Shown in pieces: positions 5,564 to 8,998 of a DNA stretch of 8,998 nucleotides (the stretch's first letter is position 1; each line of letters opens with the position of its first letter). The stretch is from NCBI GenBank assembly GCA_017882655.1, contig JADGPB010000075.1, forward strand, positions 1 to 8,998, written 5' to 3'. The position numbers were made by a program, and so were the translations under genes. The stretch comes from Propionibacteriales bacterium (GTDB lineage Bacteria; Actinomycetota; Actinomycetes; Propionibacteriales; Propionibacteriaceae). Below the pieces are notes generated by a model. The model ran no database searches and had not been told where the DNA came from. It worked only from the letters and a program-made list of their open reading frames with translations.

Positions 5564-6796
5564 TCAGGACGCGATGAGGCCGTCGTTGTTGCCGAGGGCG
5601 TTCACGGAGGCGGCGATCGCCGTGCGCGCGGTCTGCAACCGTGCCGTGGGACCCTTGCCCGCGGCGAGCGACGAGACCACCGGGTAGACGCGGATGGGGT
5701 CGCCGTTGCTGAAGTACGTACCGATGTACTCGGCCTTGCTCACCGTGTAGCGCCCCCCGGCGGTGCCGGTGAACGTGAACCGCATCGTCAACCCCTCGTA
5801 CGTCCTGGGCATCGAGGTCGGCTGCTGCGCGATGAGGTTGCCCATCCCGTACACGACCCACTTGCCGTTGACCTTGGTGACCGGCTGGATGACATGGACG
5901 TGCTCGCCGATGACGAGGTCGACGTCGTCGGACGCGGTGAGCGCCTTGACGATCGCGACCTGTTCGGCGGTGGGCTGCACCTGGTACTCGTTGCCGTCGT
6001 GGACGTCGACCACGACGATGTCGGCGCCGGCCTGCCGGGCCGCCTTCGCCTGCGCGAGGATGTCGTCGATCTTGAGGAACGACACCGCCCACTGCTGGTC
6101 AGTCGGCAGGACGAACCCGTTGAGGCCGTACGTGCCGGAGACAAGGCCGACCTTGACCCCGCTGCTCGTCGTGATGATGACGGGCTTCGCTCGCTCAGCG
6201 GCGGTACGGAACGTGCCGACATGGGCGACGCCGGCCTGATCGAGGAACGTGTCCGTACGGATGAGGCCGGCCACGCCCTGGTCGACCGAGTGGTTGGAGG
6301 CGTTGGTGCAGGCGTCCCAGCCCATCGACGCGATCCAGGTGGCGATCTCGGGTGGCGCGGAGAAGACCGGGTAGTTCTTGTACGGACCGCCCTTCGGCGA
6401 GAACGGAACCTCCTCGTGGCAGATCGCGAGGTCGGCTCCGCTGATGATCGGCTTCAGCGCGGCGAACATGGGGTCGAAGTCGAAGCCGTCGATGCCCTTG
6501 CCGGTGCGCTTGGCTTCGGCCTGCGCGGACATCCACACGGTGTTGTGCCAGAGCAGGTCGCCGTTCATGACGAGCGTGGCGGTACGGGTCGGGGCAGCGC
6601 TGGAGGTCGTGGCCGAGGGTGTCGGTGCGGGACTGGTCGCGGTGCTCGTCGCGGTGGTCGGTGCGGAGGTCACGGCGGGAAGGACGCCGGTCGTGGCGCA
6701 TCCGGACAGCATGAGCGCGACGCTGACCAACCCCGCCGTGAGACCTCGGCGGCGGCCTCGTGGCTGGTGCGCTGAGACCCGCCTGGTAACGCTCAT
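5564..6796 (-). CDS. CapA-family lipoprotein (calcineurin-like phosphoesterase fold)
   Basis: The 410-residue protein has an Arg-rich start, a hydrophobic stretch and a lipobox LSGC with Cys33 as lipid anchor. A Thr/Ser/Ala/Pro linker (about 34-70) would hold the enzyme part away from the membrane. The CapA-fold motifs follow: MNGDLLWHN (Gly79-Asp80), ADLAICHEEVPF (from 121), NASNHSVDQG (165-174), VDVHDGNEY (263-271), GEHVHVIQP (297-305) and YGMGNLI. In CapA proteins the corresponding motifs usually read NLE, HWGxEY and GHHPHV, so several positions differ. CapA is linked to poly-gamma-glutamate capsule export in Bacillus, but no capB/capC is present here; the role in actinomycetes is unknown. 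ATG 6796 is chosen over the in-frame ATG 6826 because a purine-rich site lies 7 bases upstream and the lipoprotein signal starts there. Confidence 0.88.
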   Translation of the reverse strand: MSVTRRVSAHQPRGRRRGLTAGLVSVALMLSGCATTGVLPAVTSAPTTATSTATSPAPTPSATTSSAAPTRTATLVMNGDLLWHNTVWMSAQAEAKRTGKGIDGFDFDPMFAALKPIISGADLAICHEEVPFSPKGGPYKNYPVFSAPPEIATWIASMGWDACTNASNHSVDQGVAGLIRTDTFLDQAGVAHVGTFRTAAERAKPVIITTSSGVKVGLVSGTYGLNGFVLPTDQQWAVSFLKIDDILAQAKAARQAGADIVVVDVHDGNEYQVQPTAEQVAIVKALTASDDVDLVIGEHVHVIQPVTKVNGKWVVYGMGNLIAQQPTSMPRTYEGLTMRFTFTGTAGGRYTVSKAEYIGTYFSNGDPIRVYPVVSSLAAGKGPTARLQTARTAIAASVNALGNNDGLIAS

Positions 6797-6803
6797 GAGA
6801 CAG

Positions 6804-6810
6804 CCTTCCC
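6804..6810 (-). promoter_or_regulatory. Shine-Dalgarno site of the CapA-family gene
   Basis: On the minus strand GGGAAGG lies 7 bases before the ATG at 6796. It decides between two in-frame ATG codons. Confidence 0.65.
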
Positions 6811-6820
6811 TGTGATCACA
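6811..6820. promoter_or_regulatory. Palindrome TGTGATCACA upstream of the CapA-family gene
   Basis: A perfect 10-bp palindrome sits next to the ribosome site of the CapA-like gene. A -35-like CTGACA (minus strand, 6848-6843) is about 23 bases upstream, but no good -10 follows. Such a palindrome is expected several times per 9 kb by chance, so operator function is only a possibility. Confidence 0.3.
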
Positions 6821-6846
6821 CGACATCTGTTCGCCTTGATCGTGTC

Positions 6847-6865
6847 AGGCCGGTCGCCACGGCCT
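6847..6865 (-). terminator. Weak hairpin after the DUF3224 gene
   Basis: AGGCCG (6847-6852) pairs with CGGCCT (6860-6865) over a 7-base loop, about 18 bases beyond the DUF3224 stop. The 6-bp stem is all G-C but one pair; no T-run follows. Confidence 0.3.
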
Positions 6866-6882
6866 GGACCCGGGGTGGTGCG

Positions 6883-7284
6883 TCAGCCGAGCTCGTACGC
6901 CAGGTTCAGATGATGGTTCCCGTTGGCGTCGATGACGATGTCGCCCTTGCCGTGGATCCCGGCGAGCTCGCCGGTGCCGGAGCCGGAGACGATCGTGAAC
7001 CAGCCGTCAGTGCGCTCGCCGTCAGCACCGGTGGTCGCGGCGTGGGCGAACGAGAACGTGCCGTGGTGCCCGTCGACCTGGCCGCCGAAGGACTCCAGCG
7101 CCACGTACGTGCCGCCGTGGGTCGGGTCGAACGCTGAGCAGAACAGTGCTTGCGAGTGTCCCTCGATCGCGCCCGAGAACCGTTTCGTGATCGTCGCCAG
7201 CCCCGTCGGCAACGCCGTCTCGACGTCAAGCTCCTGATCCGAGGGGTTGAATTCCGTGACGATGAACGTGCTCGTGGTGTCCAT
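6883..7284 (-). CDS. DUF3224 domain protein
   Basis: The 133-residue protein matches the small DUF3224 family over its whole length: TKRFSGAIEGHSQALF, a GGTYVALESFGGQVDG stretch, GTFSFAHAAT, VSGSGTGELAGIHGKGDI, and a His-containing end NGNHHLNLAYELG. The family is a single beta-barrel-like domain with no established function that I know of. No signal peptide or membrane segment is seen, so it is probably cytoplasmic. The frame is open to 7380, but the upstream part is Arg/Ser-rich and unlike the family, and the core begins at this ATG. There is no ribosome site; TAACGT at the right distance suggests a leaderless mRNA. It runs in the same direction as the CapA-like gene, 86 bases apart, and is divergent from the DUF559 gene. 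Confidence 0.82.
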   Translation of the reverse strand: MDTTSTFIVTEFNPSDQELDVETALPTGLATITKRFSGAIEGHSQALFCSAFDPTHGGTYVALESFGGQVDGHHGTFSFAHAATTGADGERTDGWFTIVSGSGTGELAGIHGKGDIVIDANGNHHLNLAYELG

Positions 7285-7291
7285 GGGTCCC

Positions 7292-7297
7292 ACGTTA
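7292..7297 (-). promoter_or_regulatory. Putative -10 box of the DUF3224 gene
   Basis: TAACGT on the minus strand, 7 bases before the ATG at 7284, fits a leaderless transcript. No clear -35 is seen. Confidence 0.4.
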
Positions 7298-7376
7298 CGA
7301 GGTGTGCCGGTCGCCATGTGACGCGATTCGCTCGCTCGACGTCTTCCGGGTGCTCTTGATGGCCTTCTGAAGCTGT

Positions 7377-7410
7377 CCACAGGTCGATTCGCGTCACGCG
7401 AACCCTGTGG
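7377..7410. repeat. Nested inverted repeat in a divergent intergenic region
   Basis: TTCGCGT and ACGCGAA (7388-7394 and 7396-7402) form a perfect palindrome around one C. Outer arms CCACAGG (7377-7383) and CCTGTGG (7404-7410) enclose it. It lies between the divergent DUF3224 and DUF559 genes (non-coding 7285-7451), where an operator for either is possible. It could also fold as a hairpin. Confidence 0.5.
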
Positions 7411-7451
7411 GTAGATGACGTTTCAGGCCGGGGCTGCCCACTGTCACGGGT

Positions 7452-8312
7452 GTGAAGCCCACGATTGCCTGCATCCTCGCTGACCATGGAGTGGTCACCT
7501 CCACCGAGCATCCGCGCCTCTGCTCCGCCATGGCGCGGCTCAAACGCGCCGGCGTCCTCGACAACCCGCTTCCTGGCACGTTCGTGCTCGCCGCAGACGT
7601 CTCCGAGCGCGCGTGGCTGCGAGCAGTGTGCGCCTGGTCAGCCCCGCTTGGGGTTCTCCACACGACGACGGCCGCGAGCCTCTGGCTGCCGAGCCTCGCC
7701 GGGCAGACGGCAGTCCTCTCGCACCCGACACTGAAGTCGCGACGCCGCATCAAGGTCACCCGCCGCGGAGTGCCGGGTGACTTCGTGCGGATGGCGGACG
7801 GTCTCCGTTTCGCCACTCCCGCGTACGCCGCCGTCGAGCTTGCCGCTACGGATGATGGTCGCGCCGTGTGCGAAGCGCTGAGGCGTCGGCTGGCGAACCC
7901 GGCCGAGCTGCGGGAGGCGTTGCAGGCGATGAACGGCTCGGTGGGACAGGCGGTGAGGCGCTGCGTGGTGGAAGCCTGCCTGACGAACCCGTGGTCCTAC
8001 GCGGAGCTGCGGCTGCACCGAATCCTGCGCGAAGCGGGTATCACCGGGTGGGTGGCGAACCGGCGCCTCAGGCTGAGCGGTGTGGTGGTCCACCCCGACG
8101 TGCTGTTCCCCGGTGCCAGGGTGGTCATCGAGTTCGACGGCCGCGCGGTACACGACGACCCGGCCCAGTTCCTCAAGGATCGCGAACGTCAGAACGTCCT
8201 GGTCGCCCATGGCTACGTCGTGCTGCGCTTCGGCTGGGAGCACCTCGACCAGCCGGAGTACATCGTCAGCATGGTGCGCCACGCTCTGCGTACAGCTGGT
8301 CGGATCAAGTGA
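7452..8312 (+). CDS. DUF559 (Vsr/PD-(D/E)XK nuclease-like) protein with AbiEi-like N-terminus
   Basis: The 286-residue protein has two parts. Residues 1-80, with an early helical region and the GTFVLAADV stretch before a VLHTTTAASLWLP segment, resemble the AbiEi-antitoxin-like domain often found before DUF559 in actinomycetes. Residues 180-275 match DUF559: ELRLHRILREAGITGW, NRRLRLSGVVVHPDVLFPG (Asp216), ARVVIEFDGRAVHDDPAQF (Glu227, Asp229), KDRERQNVLVAHGYVVLRF and GWEHL. The acidic residues match the PD-(D/E)XK / Vsr-like active site, so DNA cleavage or repair is possible but unproven. The GTG is the first usable start after an in-frame TGA at 7416; no ribosome site or clear -10 precedes it. 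No partner toxin or methylase gene is adjacent. A signal peptide or membrane span is not seen. Confidence 0.85.
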   Translation: MKPTIACILADHGVVTSTEHPRLCSAMARLKRAGVLDNPLPGTFVLAADVSERAWLRAVCAWSAPLGVLHTTTAASLWLPSLAGQTAVLSHPTLKSRRRIKVTRRGVPGDFVRMADGLRFATPAYAAVELAATDDGRAVCEALRRRLANPAELREALQAMNGSVGQAVRRCVVEACLTNPWSYAELRLHRILREAGITGWVANRRLRLSGVVVHPDVLFPGARVVIEFDGRAVHDDPAQFLKDRERQNVLVAHGYVVLRFGWEHLDQPEYIVSMVRHALRTAGRIK

Positions 8313-8354
8313 CCGAGCCTCGCGACGCGATTCGCCCTCAACTCGCCGTCGAAG

Positions 8355-8369
8355 GCCTCCTAAGGAGGC
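8355..8369. repeat. Palindrome of anti-SD and SD sequence, possible terminator or operator
   Basis: GCCTCCT and AGGAGGC are exact complements around one A. It lies about 43 bases after the DUF559 stop and 58 before the M20 start. As RNA it is a 6-bp stem with a TAA loop, without a T-run. The AGGAGG has no start codon at a useful distance. Confidence 0.4.
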
Positions 8370-8413
8370 ATTCGGAGCGCCGACAGGGCAGATCGCGTCA
8401 GTGCCTGCCGGGA

Positions 8414-8419
8414 TAGGGT
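8414..8419 (+). promoter_or_regulatory. Putative -10 box of the M20 peptidase gene
   Basis: TAGGGT, 7 bases before the ATG at 8427, fits a leaderless mRNA; no ribosome site is present. A -35 element is not evident. Confidence 0.5.
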
Positions 8420-8426
8420 CGGGTTC

Positions 8427-8998
8427 ATGCCCGATCTCGCTGCCGCTGTCGCACGACAGATCCCTCGCGCCCTGGACGATGTCGTCCGACTGGTCGCGAT
8501 CCCTTCCGTGAGCTCGCAGCCGGAGCACGATGCCGATGTGGAGGCGACGGCGCGGGCCGTGGCTGACCACCTCACCGAGCTGGGCTGCCCCGACGTACAG
8601 ATCGTGGCCGAAGGCGGCAAGCCAGCGGTCATCGGCCGCTTCGAAGGCCCGGCTGGAGCGCCGCGCGTGTGCCTGTACGCGCACCACGACGTACAGCCCG
8701 TCGGCGACCCCGCCGTCTGGGAGAACCCCGGTTTCGAGGCGACCCGCAGGGGCGACAGGTTGTTCGGCAGGGGAGCGGCCGACGACAAGGGTGGCGTCGG
8801 CGTACATCTCGCTGCGCTCCGCGCTTTTGGCGGCGACCTCCCCGTGGGCGTCACCGTCTTCGTCGAGGGCGAGGAGGAGATCGGCTCACCCAGCCTCGAC
8901 GCGATCATCGCCGCACACTCCGAGCAGCTCCGCGCCGACGCGTACGTGATCACGGACTCAGGCAACTGGGACGTCGGTGTGCCGGCGTTCACGACCAC
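8427..8998 (+). CDS. M20-family metallopeptidase, N-terminal part (runs off the window)
   Basis: The frame is open from ATG 8427 to the right edge (190 codons), so the gene is partial; full M20 dipeptidases have about 450 residues. The di-zinc motifs are visible: LYAHHDVQPVGD (ligand His86, helper Asp88), GRGAADDKGG (bridging Asp119 or 120), FVEGEEEIGS (catalytic Glu149, ligand Glu150) and ITDSGNW (Asp177). These match the M20 dipeptidase / carboxypeptidase branch, which removes amino acids from small peptides in the cytoplasm. The lid domain and last metal ligand lie beyond the window. There is no signal peptide. The start rests on ATG, the correct distance to TAGGGT and the family N-terminus (LDDVVRLVAIPSVS). 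Confidence 0.9.
   Translation, partial: MPDLAAAVARQIPRALDDVVRLVAIPSVSSQPEHDADVEATARAVADHLTELGCPDVQIVAEGGKPAVIGRFEGPAGAPRVCLYAHHDVQPVGDPAVWENPGFEATRRGDRLFGRGAADDKGGVGVHLAALRAFGGDLPVGVTVFVEGEEEIGSPSLDAIIAAHSEQLRADAYVITDSGNWDVGVPAFTT

Noticed and set aside
6600..6670. Repeated GTCGGTGCGG and similar short repeats
   Set aside because: They encode the Thr/Ser/Ala/Pro linker of the CapA-family lipoprotein; low codon variety explains them.
5561..6775. 404-codon open frame on the plus strand opposite the CapA-family gene
   Set aside because: Low-complexity Arg/Asp/Gly/Val translation, no motif and no ribosome site; the minus strand has the lipobox and CapA motifs.
7285..7380. N-terminal extension of the DUF3224 protein to ATG 7380
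   Set aside because: The added 32 residues are Arg/Ser/Pro-rich, outside the family domain, and would cover the divergent promoter region and reach the nested dyad.
7320..8335. GACGCGATTCGC present on both sides of the DUF559 gene (7320-7331 and 8324-8335), suggesting an insertion with target duplications
   Set aside because: A shared 12-mer is expected about this often by chance in 9 kb, there are no terminal inverted repeats or transposase, and base composition does not change across it.
7638..8807. 389-codon minus-strand frame opposite the DUF559 and M20 genes
   Set aside because: It crosses two unrelated plus-strand genes and their intergenic region; no motif supports it.

Overview
The window is GC-rich, densely coding DNA with the codon pattern of an actinomycete (Actinomycetota). 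Supporting signs are GTG starts, GC-rich terminator hairpins without a T-run, and several genes whose only visible start signal is a -10-like TAnnnT box 6-7 bases before the start codon, as expected for leaderless mRNAs. The order or genus cannot be fixed from the sequence alone. There are no RNA genes, transposases or CRISPR arrays, and no gene-free stretch over 300 bases.

Left part (1-3257): a secreted protein with a zinc-protease HExxH motif converges on a BadF-type sugar-kinase-like ATPase. Divergent from the kinase is a serine hydrolase of the class C beta-lactamase / penicillin-binding-protein-like family. All three could touch cell-wall or amino-sugar metabolism, but this is a loose inference.

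Centre (3297-5555): the most interesting part is a compact three-gene operon: a sulfide:quinone oxidoreductase (SQR), a DsrC/TusE-type sulfur carrier ending in Gly-Cys-Val, and a DsrE2-type sulfurtransferase. The genes are 1 and 12 bases apart, the second and third have good Shine-Dalgarno sites, and the operon ends at a strong hairpin. Directly over the promoter lies the palindrome ACCCCTAGGGGT within ATACCCCTAGGGGTTT, closely resembling operators of the CsoR/CstR family; CstR is a persulfide sensor that controls sqr in Staphylococcus aureus. The simplest reading is a sulfide-responsive module: SQR oxidises sulfide at the membrane, passes electrons to quinone, and the resulting sulfane sulfur is handed through DsrE2 and the DsrC-like protein to an acceptor not encoded here. 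There is no dsrAB, rhodanese, persulfide dioxygenase or regulator gene in the window, and the DsrC-like protein lacks the second redox cysteine needed for the classical DsrAB trisulfide.

Right part (5564-8998): a CapA-family lipoprotein and a small DUF3224 protein lie on the minus strand. A divergent intergenic region with a long dyad then leads to a two-part protein (AbiEi-like N-terminus, DUF559 nuclease-like C-terminus). Last is the start of an M20-family metallopeptidase that runs off the end of the window.
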